Shown piece after piece: positions 25,853-35,518 of a stretch of DNA of 64,000 nucleotides; the first letter of the stretch is position 1; every line of letters starts with the position of its first letter. Source of the DNA: Paracoccus alkanivorans (GTDB lineage: Bacteria; Pseudomonadota; Alphaproteobacteria; Rhodobacterales; Rhodobacteraceae); the NCBI RefSeq assembly GCF_003697785.1, contig NZ_QOKZ01000009.1, forward strand, positions 89,636-153,635, written 5' to 3'. Below the pieces are notes generated by a model. It saw nothing but the letters and a program-made list of their open reading frames with translations. It was not told the origin of the DNA and did no database searches. A program made the position numbers and the translations under genes.

Positions 25853-26883
25853 TTGGCCAGGCCCGCTTCTTTCATGACGGCGCCGAGATTCGCGTCATCG
25901 TCGGCGACCTGTGCCGTGGCCTCTTCGGGGCCAAGCCAGCGCAGGCCGAAGCCGCGTTCCTTCATGAAATCCTGGTAGGTCGGGCTTTCATAGGCTGCCT
26001 TGACAGCCTCGGCCAGCTTCGCCCGCACATCATCGGGCAGGCCCTTGGGCACGACGATGGTGCGCCAGACCGACAGTTTCCAATCTGATTGCGTGGCCTC
26101 ATTCAACGTGGGCACGTCGGGGAACAGTTCCTGGCGTTCGTCGGACATGCTGGCCAGCGGCAGGACCTTGCTTGCCTCGATCAGCGCACGGCCTTCGGCA
26201 AGCGAGGAGGGCACCATGTGAACGCCGCCCGCGACCATGTCGGTCAGACCGGCCACCGAGCCCTCGCTCGGCACCCATGTAACGGCATCGACGGGGATGC
26301 CCTCGGACATCAGCCAGCCCAGCAGGTTCAGGTGCCAAATGCCTCCCTGACCCGTGCCCGAGGCCTTGAAGGTGCCCGGCTCGCTGGACTTGATCGCATC
26401 ACGCAGGGCGGCGGCATCTTTCCATTCACTGTCGGCCGAAACCATCAGCCCGCCCGGATCGGCGTTCACCATGCCGAGGATATCGAAATCCTCATGGGTC
26501 AGCTCGGTGAGGCCCTGCCAATGCATCATGTCGATCTCGATGGTCATCACGCCCATCGTGTAGCCGTCGGGATTGGCCCTGGCGATGGCGGTATGGCCGA
26601 CGACGCCCGAGCCGCCGGTGCGGTTCACGACATTGACTGGCTGGCCCAGATTTTCCTGGAGGATCTGCGCGAATATGCGCCCCACGGCATCGGTGCCGCC
26701 GCCCGCGCCCCACGGCACGATCATCTCGATCGGCCGCTCTGGAAACTCAGCCAGCGCCTTGCCAGCGCCCATCGGTCCCGGCAGCATCCCCATTGCAGTT
26801 GCCGCAACCATCGCGATACCGCTCAGCGCCGCACGGCGGCCGATACGGTTCTTCCCAATGGCTTTCACGATCTTTCCGGTCAT
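25849..26883 (-). CDS. tctC: Tripartite tricarboxylate transporter substrate-binding protein
   Basis: Periplasmic TctC/Bug-family protein (344 aa). The long leader (residues 1-46) includes RRAALSG and ends near GKALAEFP, so export may use the Tat route. Seen: family motifs FPERPIEMIVPWGAGGGTDAVGRIFA, VVNRTGGSGVVGHTAIARANPDGYTMG and LPDDVRAKLAEAVKAAYESP. First gene of the leftward operon; its upstream region holds a palindrome at 26931. Probable ligand is a hydroxylated four-carbon acid, inferred from ltnD-otnK. Confidence 0.92.
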   Translation of the reverse strand: MTGKIVKAIGKNRIGRRAALSGIAMVAATAMGMLPGPMGAGKALAEFPERPIEMIVPWGAGGGTDAVGRIFAQILQENLGQPVNVVNRTGGSGVVGHTAIARANPDGYTMGVMTIEIDMMHWQGLTELTHEDFDILGMVNADPGGLMVSADSEWKDAAALRDAIKSSEPGTFKASGTGQGGIWHLNLLGWLMSEGIPVDAVTWVPSEGSVAGLTDMVAGGVHMVPSSLAEGRALIEASKVLPLASMSDERQELFPDVPTLNEATQSDWKLSVWRTIVVPKGLPDDVRAKLAEAVKAAYESPTYQDFMKERGFGLRWLGPEEATAQVADDDANLGAVMKEAGLAK

Positions 26884-26930
26884 CGATGCACTCCCCCCTG
26901 TTTCGCATCTCTTTGCGGGCAGTCTTGGTT

Positions 26931-26946
26931 ACAATGTATACGTTGT
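26931..26946. promoter_or_regulatory. GntR-like operator palindrome between tctC and the ABC operon
   Basis: ACAATGTATACGTTGT, a 16-bp palindrome broken only by one T/G pair, centred on GTATAC. It lies 48 bp upstream of tctC and about 115 bp upstream of the ABC operon. GntR/FadR-type repressors of sugar-acid operons use sites of this form; no such gene is in the window. Confidence 0.5.
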
Positions 26947-27059
26947 CAAATGGAACCTGAGCATCGCCGCTTCTTTGCCAATGCACGAGAAACTGCTTGC
27001 GCGGTCCGAGGATTGCCGCATAGCATCCCTCAATGGATACCTGTCGGAGGGGGACGGCA

Positions 27060-28118
27060 ATGGCATCGGTCACGATCGAGAACGTAAGAAAATCCTATGG
27101 CTCGGTCGAGATATTGCATGGCATCAACATTTCGATAGACGAAGGAGGATTCGTCGTTCTGGTCGGTCCCTCGGGCTGCGGAAAATCGACCTTGCTGCGG
27201 ATGCTCGCGGGGCTCGAACATATCACGTCGGGGCAAATCCGCATCGGGAATCGCGTCGTCAACGACCTTGCGCCCAAGGAACGCGATATCGCGATGGTCT
27301 TTCAGAACTACGCGCTTTACCCGCATCTGACCGTGGCCGAGAACATGGGCTTTTCGCTCAAGCTCGCCGGCGTCTCGCGCGCCGAGATCGCCGAGAAGGT
27401 GCGTCCCGCGGCTGAGATCCTGGGACTTGCGCATCTGCTGGAGCGTTATCCGCGAATGCTGTCGGGCGGTCAGCGCCAGCGTGTCGCCATGGGCCGCGCC
27501 ATCGTCCGCGATCCGCAGGTCTTTCTGTTCGATGAGCCGCTGTCGAACCTCGATGCCAAGCTGCGCGTGACCATGCGCACCGAGATCAAGAACCTGCATC
27601 AGCGCCTGAAGACCACGACCGTCTATGTCACCCATGACCAGATCGAGGCGATGACCATGGCCGACAAGATCGTCGTCATGCATGACGGCATAGTCGAGCA
27701 GGTCGGCACGCCGCTGGAGCTTTATGACCGGCCGGACAACCTGTTCGTGGCGGGTTTCATCGGCTCGCCCGCGATGAACATGATTGCCGGCACCCTGACC
27801 GGGGATGGCCGGTTCGAGGCGAAGGACGGCACGATGCTGCCGGTTGGCGATACCGGCAGCGCCAGGCCGGGACAGCCGCTGGTCTATGGCCTGCGTCCTG
27901 AGCTGATGAGCCCCGGCGGAGATATCCCGCTTACCGTCGACGTGATCGAGCCCACCGGCGCCGAGACCCATGTCGTGGGCCGGCTTGGCGGGGCCGAGAT
28001 CACTGGCGTTTTTCGCGAGCGCGTGGCCGTCGAACCCGGAAGCGCAATGCAGATCGGCGTTACGCCCGCGGGCGTTCATCTGTTCGACGAGGCCAGCGGC
28101 CAGCGCGTTTCGGGATGA
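27060..28118 (+). CDS. CUT1-type ABC transporter ATP-binding protein
   Basis: MalK/UgpC-like ATPase (352 aa) of the CUT1 class. The ATG at 27060 follows CGGAGGGGGA. Seen: Walker [10 protein letters not shown] (about 36-44), Q-loop [12 protein letters not shown], signature [15 protein letters not shown], Walker [15 protein letters not shown], and a C-terminal TOBE/OB-fold ([16 protein letters not shown]) as in sugar importers. First gene of a four-gene rightward operon (ATPase, binding protein, two permeases), so the transporter is complete. The exact sugar or polyol is not evident. Confidence 0.93.
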   Translation: MASVTIENVRKSYGSVEILHGINISIDEGGFVVLVGPSGCGKSTLLRMLAGLEHITSGQIRIGNRVVNDLAPKERDIAMVFQNYALYPHLTVAENMGFSLKLAGVSRAEIAEKVRPAAEILGLAHLLERYPRMLSGGQRQRVAMGRAIVRDPQVFLFDEPLSNLDAKLRVTMRTEIKNLHQRLKTTTVYVTHDQIEAMTMADKIVVMHDGIVEQVGTPLELYDRPDNLFVAGFIGSPAMNMIAGTLTGDGRFEAKDGTMLPVGDTGSARPGQPLVYGLRPELMSPGGDIPLTVDVIEPTGAETHVVGRLGGAEITGVFRERVAVEPGSAMQIGVTPAGVHLFDEASGQRVSG

Positions 28119-28214
28119 AACACCAGGCATCGCCCTGCCGCGGCGGAGGAATGCGGCGGGGCGTCATCATCGGGCGACGCAGATCGTCCGCTGCACCAAG
28201 GGAGGAAAAGAACC

Positions 28215-29528
28215 ATGACCATTGACCGTAGGAAACTGTTGCAGGGCACGGCCGCGATGGCCGCTGCGGGGGCGCTTGTCGGCCCGTTCCGTCCCGGCCG
28301 CGCCCTGGCGCAGGCCGCGCCTTCATTCACCCCGGAAGAGGGGGCATCCTTGCGCCTTCTGCGTTGGGTGCCCTTCGTCGAGGGTGAGGAGGAGGCCTGG
28401 AACGCTAACACCAGGGCCTTTACCGAGGCGACCGGCGTCGAAGTCACGATCGACCAGGAAAGCTGGGAGGATGTCCGTCCCAAGGCTGCCGTCGCCGCGA
28501 ATGTGGGCTCGGGTCCCGATATGGTGATGAGCTGGTTCGACGATCCGTTCCAGTATCCCGACCGGCTTGTCGATGTGACGGATCTCTGCACCGCTCTGGG
28601 CGAGGCGCATGGCGGCTGGTATGACGGGCTTGCCGCTTACGGTTCGCAGGACGGGAAATGGATCTCCGTGCCGCTTTGCGCGATCGGCAATGCCATCTGC
28701 TACCGCGACAGCCACATCAAGGCCGCGGGCTTCGAGGAATTCCCGTCTGACACCGAGGGGTTCCTGAAACTGTGCCTGGCGCTCAAGGAAAAGGGCACTC
28801 CGGCCGGTTTCCCGCATGGCAAGGCGGTGGGCGACGGCAACAACTATGCCCACTGGCTGCTGTGGTCGCATGGCGGCATGACCGTGGACGAGGCGGGGCA
28901 GGTCGTCATCAACAGCCCCGAGACGCTTGCCGCCATCGAATATGCCAGGCAGCTTTACGAGACCTTCATCCCCGGCACGGAAAGCTGGCTCGACATCAAC
29001 AACAACCGCGCCTTCCTTGCAGGTGAGATTTCACTGACCGCCAATGGCGTGTCGCTTTACTACGCGGCGATCAACGACCCGGCGATGAAGGAACTGGCCG
29101 AGGATATCCGCACGACCAACCTGCCTATCGGCCCGGTCGGCGAGTCGGTGGAACTACACCAGACCTCGACATTGTCGATCTTCAACCATTGCAAGTTCCC
29201 GAATGCGGCCAAGGCCTATATCGAGTTCATGTATCGTTCGGAAAACATGAACAAGTGGATCGAGGCCGCCAGCGCCTATTGCTGCCAGGCGCTGAAGGAA
29301 TTCGCCGACAATCCGGTCTGGACCTCGAACCCGGTCCACGCGCCCTATGCCAGGGCTTCGGAATCGCTGCGTGTGAACGGCTATGCCGGCCCGCTGGGTC
29401 CGGCATCGGCGGGGGCGATGGCCGATTACGTGCTGGTCGACATGTTCGCCGAGGCGGTCACCGGTCAGCGCAGTCCCGAGGACGCCATCGCCAATGCCGA
29501 GCGGCGCCTGCAGCGTTACTACCGCTGA
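28215..29528 (+). CDS. Extracellular solute-binding protein family 1 (sugar/polyol ABC transporter)
   Basis: 437 aa periplasmic receptor. The leader MTIDRRKLLQGTAAMAAAGAL has a twin-arginine motif and a cleavage site near ALAQAAP (residue 34), so Tat export of a folded protein is probable. The mature region has the family 1 pattern (LRLLRWVPFVEGEEEAWNANTRAFTEATGVEV; GPDMVMSWFDDPFQYPD). It lies 96 bp after the ATPase gene, and a GGAGGAAAAGAACC ribosome-binding site precedes it. Ligand unknown. Confidence 0.92.
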   Translation: MTIDRRKLLQGTAAMAAAGALVGPFRPGRALAQAAPSFTPEEGASLRLLRWVPFVEGEEEAWNANTRAFTEATGVEVTIDQESWEDVRPKAAVAANVGSGPDMVMSWFDDPFQYPDRLVDVTDLCTALGEAHGGWYDGLAAYGSQDGKWISVPLCAIGNAICYRDSHIKAAGFEEFPSDTEGFLKLCLALKEKGTPAGFPHGKAVGDGNNYAHWLLWSHGGMTVDEAGQVVINSPETLAAIEYARQLYETFIPGTESWLDINNNRAFLAGEISLTANGVSLYYAAINDPAMKELAEDIRTTNLPIGPVGESVELHQTSTLSIFNHCKFPNAAKAYIEFMYRSENMNKWIEAASAYCCQALKEFADNPVWTSNPVHAPYARASESLRVNGYAGPLGPASAGAMADYVLVDMFAEAVTGQRSPEDAIANAERRLQRYYR

Positions 29529-29606
29529 TCCGCTCAGGTCCGGATGGCGCATTCCACCGCCGTCCGGACCGTCCTTGTCTGACACCGCCCACGGAAAGGA
29601 CGCGAT

Positions 29607-30566
29607 ATGCCCGAGCCCGATCTTGCCGAGAACCCGCGCATGCAGGATGATCCGCCGCCCCGCAAAGGGGGCTGGGCGCGGCTGTCGGAAAGCCGGAACG
29701 GTCTGGGCTTTCTGTTCATGCTGCCGGCAGTGGCGTTCCTGCTGTTCTTCCTGACCTATCCACTGGGTCTGGGCGTCTGGCTGGGCTTTACCGACACGCG
29801 GATCGGGCGTTCCGGGATTTTCATCGGGCTGGAGAACTATATCTGGCTTTTCGACGACCCGGTCTTCTGGCTCTCGGTTTTCAATACGATGATCTATACG
29901 CTGGTGGCCTCGGTCGCGAAATTCGGCCTGGGACTGTGGCTGGCACTGATCCTGAACCGTCACCTGCCGTTCAAGAATTTCTTCCGCGCCATCATCCTGC
30001 TGCCCTGGGTGGTGCCGACCGTCCTGTCGGCCATGGCCTTCTGGTGGATCTTCGATTCGCAGTTTTCGATCATCTCGTGGTCGCTGATGCAGCTGGGCCT
30101 GATAGACCGGCCGATCAACTTCCTGGGCGAGCCGTGGAATGCGCGCTGGTCGGTGATCGCCGCGAATGTCTGGCGCGGGATTCCCTTTGTGGCGATCTCG
30201 CTGCTGGCGGGGTTGCAAACCATCCCGCAATCGCTCAACGAGGCGGCGGCCATCGACGGCGCGACGCCATGGCAGCGCTTCACCAAGGTAACTTTGCCGC
30301 TGCTGACGCCGATCATCGCGGTGGTGATGACCTTCTCGGTCCTGTTCACCTTCACCGACTTCCAGTTGATCTACGTCTTGACCCGCGGCGGTCCGGTGAA
30401 CGCCACACATCTGATGGCCACGCTGTCATTCCAGCGCGCCATTCCCGGCGGCCAGCTGGGCGAGGGCGCCGCAATCGCGGTTGCCATGATCCCCTTCCTG
30501 CTGGCTGCGATCCTGTTCAGCTTCTTCGGCCTTCAGCGCCGGAAATGGCAACAGGGTCGGGATTGA
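29607..30566 (+). CDS. ABC transporter permease, CUT1 (MalF/UgpA-like)
   Basis: 319 aa inner-membrane permease with a cytoplasmic N-terminus rich in charge, then six helices starting near residue 38 (GFLFMLPAVAFLLFFLTYPLGLGVWLG). The EAA loop is SLNEAAAIDGATPWQRFTKVTLPLL near 211-235, which contacts the ATPase. It follows the binding-protein gene by 78 bp and precedes the partner permease by 13 bp. Confidence 0.93.
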   Translation: MPEPDLAENPRMQDDPPPRKGGWARLSESRNGLGFLFMLPAVAFLLFFLTYPLGLGVWLGFTDTRIGRSGIFIGLENYIWLFDDPVFWLSVFNTMIYTLVASVAKFGLGLWLALILNRHLPFKNFFRAIILLPWVVPTVLSAMAFWWIFDSQFSIISWSLMQLGLIDRPINFLGEPWNARWSVIAANVWRGIPFVAISLLAGLQTIPQSLNEAAAIDGATPWQRFTKVTLPLLTPIIAVVMTFSVLFTFTDFQLIYVLTRGGPVNATHLMATLSFQRAIPGGQLGEGAAIAVAMIPFLLAAILFSFFGLQRRKWQQGRD

Positions 30567-30579
30567 GAGGACGCGCATC

Positions 30580-31458
30580 ATGGCCGACAAGACCGAAGAT
30601 CACTCCGCCCCGCTCGAACAGTTCGAGACGCTGCCGCGCCGCATCCTGGTGGTCTACCTGCCGCTTGCCGTGTTTGTCTTTGTGCTGCTGTTCCCGTTCT
30701 ACTGGATGACGATCACGGCGGTTAAGCCGGATTCGCAACTGACCGATTACCAGAACCACAGCCCGTTCTGGGTCGTCGGCCCGACGCTGGACCACATGCG
30801 TTTTCTGCTGTTCGAGACCTCTTATCCCGCATGGATGTGGAACACGATGATCGTTTCGGTCGCCTCGACGGTGATTGCGCTGTTCACCTCGGTGCTGGCG
30901 GCCTACGCGATCGAGCGGCTGCGTTTCACGGGCGCGCGGATCACCGGCCTTCTGATCTTCCTGGCCTATCTTGTGCCGCCCTCGATCCTGTTCATCCCGC
31001 TGGCCTATATCGTCTTTCAGGTCGGCATCTTCGATTCACGGCTGGCGCTGATCCTGACCTATCCGACCTTCCTGATTCCGTTCTGCACCTGGCTGCTGAT
31101 GGGTTACTTCCGCTCGATTCCTTATGAACTGGAGGAATCCGCGCTGGTAGACGGCGCGAGCCGCTGGCAGATCCTGACCAAGGTGGTGCTGCCGCTGGCG
31201 GTGCCGGGCCTGATCTCGGCGGGGATATTCGCCTTCACGCTGAGCTGGAACGAGTTCATCTATGCGCTGACATTCATTTCCAGCTCCGAGAACAAGACAG
31301 TTCCGGTGGGCGTGCTGACCGAACTGGTGCGTGGCGATATCTATGAATGGGGCGCGTTGATGTCGGGGGCACTGCTGGGATCGCTGCCCGTGGTGATCCT
31401 CTATTCCTTCTTCGTGGACTATTACGTGTCGTCCATGACCGGCGCGGTCAAGGAATAG
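30580..31458 (+). CDS. ABC transporter permease, CUT1 (MalG/UgpE-like)
   Basis: 292 aa second permease of the sugar/polyol importer, with six helices. The first is VVYLPLAVFVFVLLFPFYWMTITAVKP, typical of MalG-like N-termini. The EAA loop is YELEESALVDGASRWQILTKVVLPLAVPG near 184-212. Last gene of the operon; a bidirectional hairpin follows at 31470-31502. Confidence 0.93.
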   Translation: MADKTEDHSAPLEQFETLPRRILVVYLPLAVFVFVLLFPFYWMTITAVKPDSQLTDYQNHSPFWVVGPTLDHMRFLLFETSYPAWMWNTMIVSVASTVIALFTSVLAAYAIERLRFTGARITGLLIFLAYLVPPSILFIPLAYIVFQVGIFDSRLALILTYPTFLIPFCTWLLMGYFRSIPYELEESALVDGASRWQILTKVVLPLAVPGLISAGIFAFTLSWNEFIYALTFISSSENKTVPVGVLTELVRGDIYEWGALMSGALLGSLPVVILYSFFVDYYVSSMTGAVKE

Positions 31459-31469
31459 GATTTCATCGC

Positions 31470-31502
31470 AAGGGCGGGTCCGGTCGATCCGGAACCGCCC
31501 TT
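31470..31502. terminator. Hairpin between convergent permease and iron-binding genes
   Basis: AAGGGCGG / CCGCCCTT outer stem with inner TCCGG / CCGGA around TCGAT. It lies between the stops at 31458 and 31510 and probably serves both directions; no long T tract. Confidence 0.6.
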
Positions 31503-31509
31503 GACAGTT

Positions 31510-32508
31510 TCAACCGTCGAAATTGACTTCCTCGATCAGCGTCAGCGCCTCGGGACGCAGTTTGGAGATCTCGCTCAACGGAGTGCTGTCGGGTGTGAAC
31601 TCACCCCAGCCTTGAACCACTTCCGAGCGCTCGACATGATCCGAGACGGGGAATTCGTAGTTTATCTCGGCATAGATTTTCTGTGCCTCGTCGCTGACCA
31701 GAAACTCCATGAATTTCAGGGCAGCCTCCTTGTTCGGCGCGGCTGGAGTCATCGCCACGCCGGAAATGTTCACATGTGTGCCGCCATTCTCGAATGTCGG
31801 AAAGACGATACGGACTGAATCGGCCCATGCCTTCTGCTCTTCGTCTTCCAGCATCTTGCCCATGTAATAGGTGTTGCCCAGGCTGATGTCGCATTCCCCG
31901 GCCCAGATCGACTTGACCTGATCGCGGTCACCGCCTTCGGGCTTTTTCGCCAGGTTCGCCTTGACGCCTTCAAGCCACGCCTTGGTTTCCTCGGGGCCGT
32001 GATACGCCAGGTAGGCAGCAGTCAACGCGACATTGTAATTATGGGTGAAGGGGCGGGTGCAGATGCGGCCCTTCCATTTCGGATCGGCCAGATCCTCATA
32101 GGTTGTCACCTCGCCATCCGCCACGCGCTCCTTGCTGGCATAGATGATACGCGCGCGCGTGGTCAGGCCGAACCAATGGCGATCGACATCGCGCAGCGCT
32201 TCTGGAACGACATTCAGTGCCTCGCTCTCGACAGCCTGGGTTACGCCGGCATCCTTCACCTCGCCCAAGCGCGCAACATCGACAGTCATGATCAGATCCG
32301 CCGGAGAGCGCTCGCCCTCGGCCTTCAGCCGTTCGGCCATGCCCTTTTCGACATAAGCCGCGTTGACGGTGATTCCGGTCGCTTCGGTAAAGGCATCCGT
32401 CAGCGGTTTCAGCAATTCGGGTTGGCGGTTGGAATAAACATTCACTTCCTCCGCCAGTGCGGGCAGAGCGGAGGCGCCCATCAGGGAAGCGAGAAGCAGG
32501 GAACGCAT
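31510..32508 (-). CDS. Periplasmic ferric-iron binding protein (FbpA/FutA-like)
   Basis: 332 aa ABC-type substrate-binding protein. Signal peptide residues 1-19 (MRSLLLASLMGASALPALA). The mature start EEVNVYSNRQPELLKPLTDAFTEATGITV is the FbpA/AfuA pattern, and NTYYMGKML near 215 supplies the paired tyrosines that coordinate Fe3+ in this family. No permease or ATPase adjoins it, so it is an orphan receptor that must work with components encoded elsewhere. A TGCA-N5-TGCA palindrome lies at 32584, 76 bp upstream. Confidence 0.9.
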   Translation of the reverse strand: MRSLLLASLMGASALPALAEEVNVYSNRQPELLKPLTDAFTEATGITVNAAYVEKGMAERLKAEGERSPADLIMTVDVARLGEVKDAGVTQAVESEALNVVPEALRDVDRHWFGLTTRARIIYASKERVADGEVTTYEDLADPKWKGRICTRPFTHNYNVALTAAYLAYHGPEETKAWLEGVKANLAKKPEGGDRDQVKSIWAGECDISLGNTYYMGKMLEDEEQKAWADSVRIVFPTFENGGTHVNISGVAMTPAAPNKEAALKFMEFLVSDEAQKIYAEINYEFPVSDHVERSEVVQGWGEFTPDSTPLSEISKLRPEALTLIEEVNFDG

Positions 32509-32583
32509 CGTTGACTCCTTTGGTCAGGTTTCTGCTCGTTTCTCACATCACAGGCATCGCTGCGTCAATAGCCTGAAATTATT

Positions 32584-32599
32584 ATGCAGAATGTGCAAA
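32584..32599. promoter_or_regulatory. ATGCAGAATGTGCAAA palindromic motif, copy 1
   Basis: TGCA-GAATG-TGCA inverted repeat in the 165-bp divergent region between the iron-binding protein gene and the ABCF gene. Fifteen bases match the motif at 36205-36220 except for one or two positions. Possibly the site of a shared regulator, unidentified. Confidence 0.35.
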
Positions 32600-32673
32600 A
32601 CTGAAGGGGCCGCAAAGCTGCACCCATATCGCGGCGCATTGACCGCGAGCCCGGCCCGCTATAGGGCGCGGCC

Positions 32674-34488
32674 ATGGCACGCGCACCCTTGTTACAACTG
32701 ACCGACATCTCGCTGACCTTCGGCGGCGATCCCGTATTCGAAAGCCTGTCCCTGACCGTCCAGCAGGGCGACCGGGTGGCGCTGGTCGGGCGTAACGGCT
32801 CGGGCAAATCGACATTGATGAAGGTCATGGCCGGGCTGGTCGAGCCGGACCGGGGCGAGGTCGTGCTGAATGCGGGCAGCCATGTCGGATACATGGAGCA
32901 GGACCCCGATCTGACGGGCTTTGCAACGCTTGGCGATTTCGCGCGGGCTGGCCTGCCGGAGGGCGAGGGCTACCGCGTCGAGATGGCTGCGGAAGGGCTG
33001 AAATTCGATCCCGACCGCCCGGTCGCCACCGCTTCGGGCGGAGAGCGCCGAAGGGCGGCGCTGGCGCGACTGCTGGCGCAGGCGCCCGAGTTGATGCTGC
33101 TGGACGAGCCGACCAACCACCTTGACATCGAGGCGATCGGCTGGCTGGAGGATCACCTTTCGCAGACCCGTGCCGCCTATGTCATCATCAGCCATGACCG
33201 CGCCTTCCTGCGCCGCCTGACCCGCGCGACATTGTGGATCGACCGTGGCGAGGTGCGGCGGCAGGAAAGGGGCTTCGAGGGGTTCGAGGATTGGCGCGAG
33301 GCGGTCTGGGCCGCCGAGGACGATGCGCGCCACAAGCTCGACCGCAAGATCAAGGCCGAGGCACGTTGGGCGGTCGAGGGCATCAGCGCCCGGCGCAAGC
33401 GCAACCAGGGGCGGGTGCGGGCCTTGCAGGCGATGCGGGCCGAGCGGGCCTCGCAGATCCGCCGCCAGGGCACCGCCGCGATGGCGCTGGACACGGGGCC
33501 GCAATCGGGCAAGCGGGTGATAGAGGCGCAGGGCATTTCTAAGGCTTTCGGCGAACGGGTGATCCTGAAACCCTTCGACCTGCGCGTGCAGCGGGGCGAC
33601 CGGGTGGCATTCGTCGGCCCGAACGGGGCGGGCAAGACCACGCTGATCAGGATGCTGACCGGAGAGATCGCGCCGGATCAGGGCGAGGTCAAGCTGGGCA
33701 CCAACCTGGAAATCGCCGTCTTCGACCAAGCCCGCGCCGCGCTGGACCCCGACCAGAGCCTGTGGGACTCGCTGACCGGCGATCCCGACATGCGCGTTTC
33801 CGGCCGGGCCGACCAGGTGATGGTGCGCGGCCAGCCGAAACATGTGGTCGGCTATCTCAAGGATTTCCTCTTTGACGAGGCACAGGCCCGCGCGCCCGTT
33901 CGCAGCCTGTCGGGGGGCGAAAAGGCAAGGCTTCTGCTGGCGCGGCTGATGGCGAAGCCCTCGAATCTTCTGGTGCTGGACGAGCCGACCAATGACCTGG
34001 ACGTCGAGACGCTGGACCTGTTGCAGGACATCCTGGGCGATTATGACGGCACAGTGCTGCTGGTCAGCCACGACCGTGACTTCATCGATCGCGTCGCCGA
34101 TACGACGGTCGCTATGGAGGGGGACGGCCGCGCCGTTACCTATGCCGGGGGCTGGACGGATTACCGGGCGCAGCGGGGCGAAGATCCGGTCGTTCAGCCT
34201 GCGGAAACCGTAAAGCCCGCCTCGGCACCGAAACCGGCTGGAAAGCAGCAACCGGTGAAGGAAGGGTTGAGCTTTACCGAGAAACACCGGCTGGAGGCCT
34301 TGCCCGCCGTTATCGAACGTCTTGAGGCCGAGATCGCCAAGTTGTCGGAGTTTCTCTCCGATCCCGAGCTTTACCGGACCGCTCCCGCCAAGTTCGAGAA
34401 GGCAACCGAGGCGCTGACCGAGCGGCAGGCGGCATTGGCCGAGGCCGAAGAGGAATGGCTGATGCTGGAAGAGAAGGCCACCGGATAG
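32674..34488 (+). CDS. uup: ABC-F family ATPase, Uup type
   Basis: 604 aa duplicated ATPase without membrane segments; ABC-F proteins act on the ribosome or DNA. Seen: first Walker A GRNGSGKST (about 35-43), signature SGGERRRAAL, Walker B LMLLDEPTNHLD; second Walker A GPNGAGKTT, signature SLSGGEKARLLL, LVLDEPTNDLD. The C-terminal extension (about 505-604) has a Pro/Ala/Lys linker and a coiled coil (LEAEIAKLSEFLSDPELY, ALTERQAALAEAEEEW), diagnostic of Uup rather than EttA. Its start lies 165 bp from the divergent iron gene. Confidence 0.9.
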   Translation: MARAPLLQLTDISLTFGGDPVFESLSLTVQQGDRVALVGRNGSGKSTLMKVMAGLVEPDRGEVVLNAGSHVGYMEQDPDLTGFATLGDFARAGLPEGEGYRVEMAAEGLKFDPDRPVATASGGERRRAALARLLAQAPELMLLDEPTNHLDIEAIGWLEDHLSQTRAAYVIISHDRAFLRRLTRATLWIDRGEVRRQERGFEGFEDWREAVWAAEDDARHKLDRKIKAEARWAVEGISARRKRNQGRVRALQAMRAERASQIRRQGTAAMALDTGPQSGKRVIEAQGISKAFGERVILKPFDLRVQRGDRVAFVGPNGAGKTTLIRMLTGEIAPDQGEVKLGTNLEIAVFDQARAALDPDQSLWDSLTGDPDMRVSGRADQVMVRGQPKHVVGYLKDFLFDEAQARAPVRSLSGGEKARLLLARLMAKPSNLLVLDEPTNDLDVETLDLLQDILGDYDGTVLLVSHDRDFIDRVADTTVAMEGDGRAVTYAGGWTDYRAQRGEDPVVQPAETVKPASAPKPAGKQQPVKEGLSFTEKHRLEALPAVIERLEAEIAKLSEFLSDPELYRTAPAKFEKATEALTERQAALAEAEEEWLMLEEKATG

Positions 34489-34530
34489 ACCTGCCGGCCG
34501 GCCGGCAGAGGTAAATCCCGGGGGAATTGC

Positions 34531-34559
34531 TTGACTTGCCTGCCCGAATCCGCCATATC
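34531..34559 (+). promoter_or_regulatory. Possible rplU promoter
   Basis: TTGACT (34531-34536), 17-bp spacer and CATATC (34554-34559), about 150 bp upstream of rplU. The -10 box is a weak match, so this is tentative. Confidence 0.3.
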
Positions 34560-34709
34560 CACGCGGACCGGCCGGGCAAATGCCTTTGGCCGGTGCGTTA
34601 TTTATATGACTCCCCGGTTGAGCCGGGGCGCTGTCCGAAGGCGGGTTAGACCTGCAAACACCGGGACATCCGGGGCCAAAGGACGCGGAAAACGAAGGAA
34701 AACAAAGCG

Positions 34710-35156
34710 ATGTTCGCGGTTCTTAAAACGGGCGGCAAGCAATACAAGGTGCAGGCGGGTGACGTGCTGCGCGTTGAGAAGCTGAATGCTGCCGCTGGCG
34801 ATAAAGTCCAGTTCAACGAGATTCTGATGGTTGGCTCGACCCTGGGCACGCCGCTGGTCGAAGGTGCCTGCGTGCAGGCCGAGGTGATCGACCAGATCAA
34901 GGCCGACAAGGTCGTCACCTATGTCAAGCGCCGCCGCAAGCACAGCTCGCAGCGGACCCGCGGCCACCGTCAGCAACTGACCCTGCTGCGTGTGACCGAT
35001 GTCCTTGAAAAAGGCGCCGGGAAATCCGATGTAAAAGCTGCGGTGGGTGCACGCACCAAGGATGACGTGGTCGCGGCCAAGCCTGCGAAGGCGAAAAAGC
35101 CCGCCAAGAAAGACGCTGCTGCCGAGAAACCGGCGGCTGACGCCACTGAAGCGTAA
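34710..35156 (+). CDS. rplU: 50S ribosomal protein L21
   Basis: Large-subunit protein of 148 aa. The first 103 residues are the usual L21 (MFAVLKTGGKQYKVQAGDVLRVEKL; KRRRKHSSQRTRGHRQQLT). A Lys/Ala-rich tail of about 45 residues (AAKPAKAKKPAKKDAAAEKPAAD) is an extension common in Rhodobacterales. GCGAAGGAAAACAAAGCG precedes the start. Paired with rpmA 12 bp downstream, as in most bacteria. Confidence 0.97.
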   Translation: MFAVLKTGGKQYKVQAGDVLRVEKLNAAAGDKVQFNEILMVGSTLGTPLVEGACVQAEVIDQIKADKVVTYVKRRRKHSSQRTRGHRQQLTLLRVTDVLEKGAGKSDVKAAVGARTKDDVVAAKPAKAKKPAKKDAAAEKPAADATEA

Positions 35157-35168
35157 GGAGACTGACCC

Positions 35169-35441
35169 ATGGCACATAAGAAAGCAGGCGGTTCGTCCCG
35201 CAACGGTCGCGATTCGGCTGGCCGCCGTCTTGGCGTGAAGCTTTATGGTGGTCAGGCTGCGACCGCTGGTAACATCATCGTGCGTCAGCGCGGCACCAAG
35301 TGGTGGCCGGGCGACAATGTCGGCATGGGCAAGGATCATACCCTGTTCGCGCTGACCGATGGCCAGGTGACCTTCAAGAAGGGCCTCAAGGGCCGCACCT
35401 TCATTTCGGTAATTCCAGCGCCCCAGGTAGCCGCCGAGTAA
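35169..35441 (+). CDS. rpmA: 50S ribosomal protein L27
   Basis: 90 aa. N-terminus [20 protein letters not shown] is the conserved flexible tail reaching the peptidyl-transferase centre, followed by [22 protein letters not shown]. Standard length. Preceded by AAGGAGACTGACCC. In many genomes obgE follows closely; here a terminator hairpin and an acetyltransferase gene come next. Confidence 0.97.
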   Translation: MAHKKAGGSSRNGRDSAGRRLGVKLYGGQAATAGNIIVRQRGTKWWPGDNVGMGKDHTLFALTDGQVTFKKGLKGRTFISVIPAPQVAAE

Positions 35442-35468
35442 CCCAAAGGTAACATTCCGATGTTAGAG

Positions 35469-35494
35469 GGGGGATCGGCGAAAGCCGGTCCCCC
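35469..35494 (+). terminator. GNRA-loop hairpin after rpmA
   Basis: GGGGGATCGGC-GAAA-GCCGGTCCCCC, an 11-pair stem with one G-T wobble, followed by AATCAGTTTT. It sits between rpmA and the acetyltransferase gene and probably limits read-through. Confidence 0.7.
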
Positions 35495-35518
35495 AATCAG
35501 TTTTCCGGGGGAGGAAAA

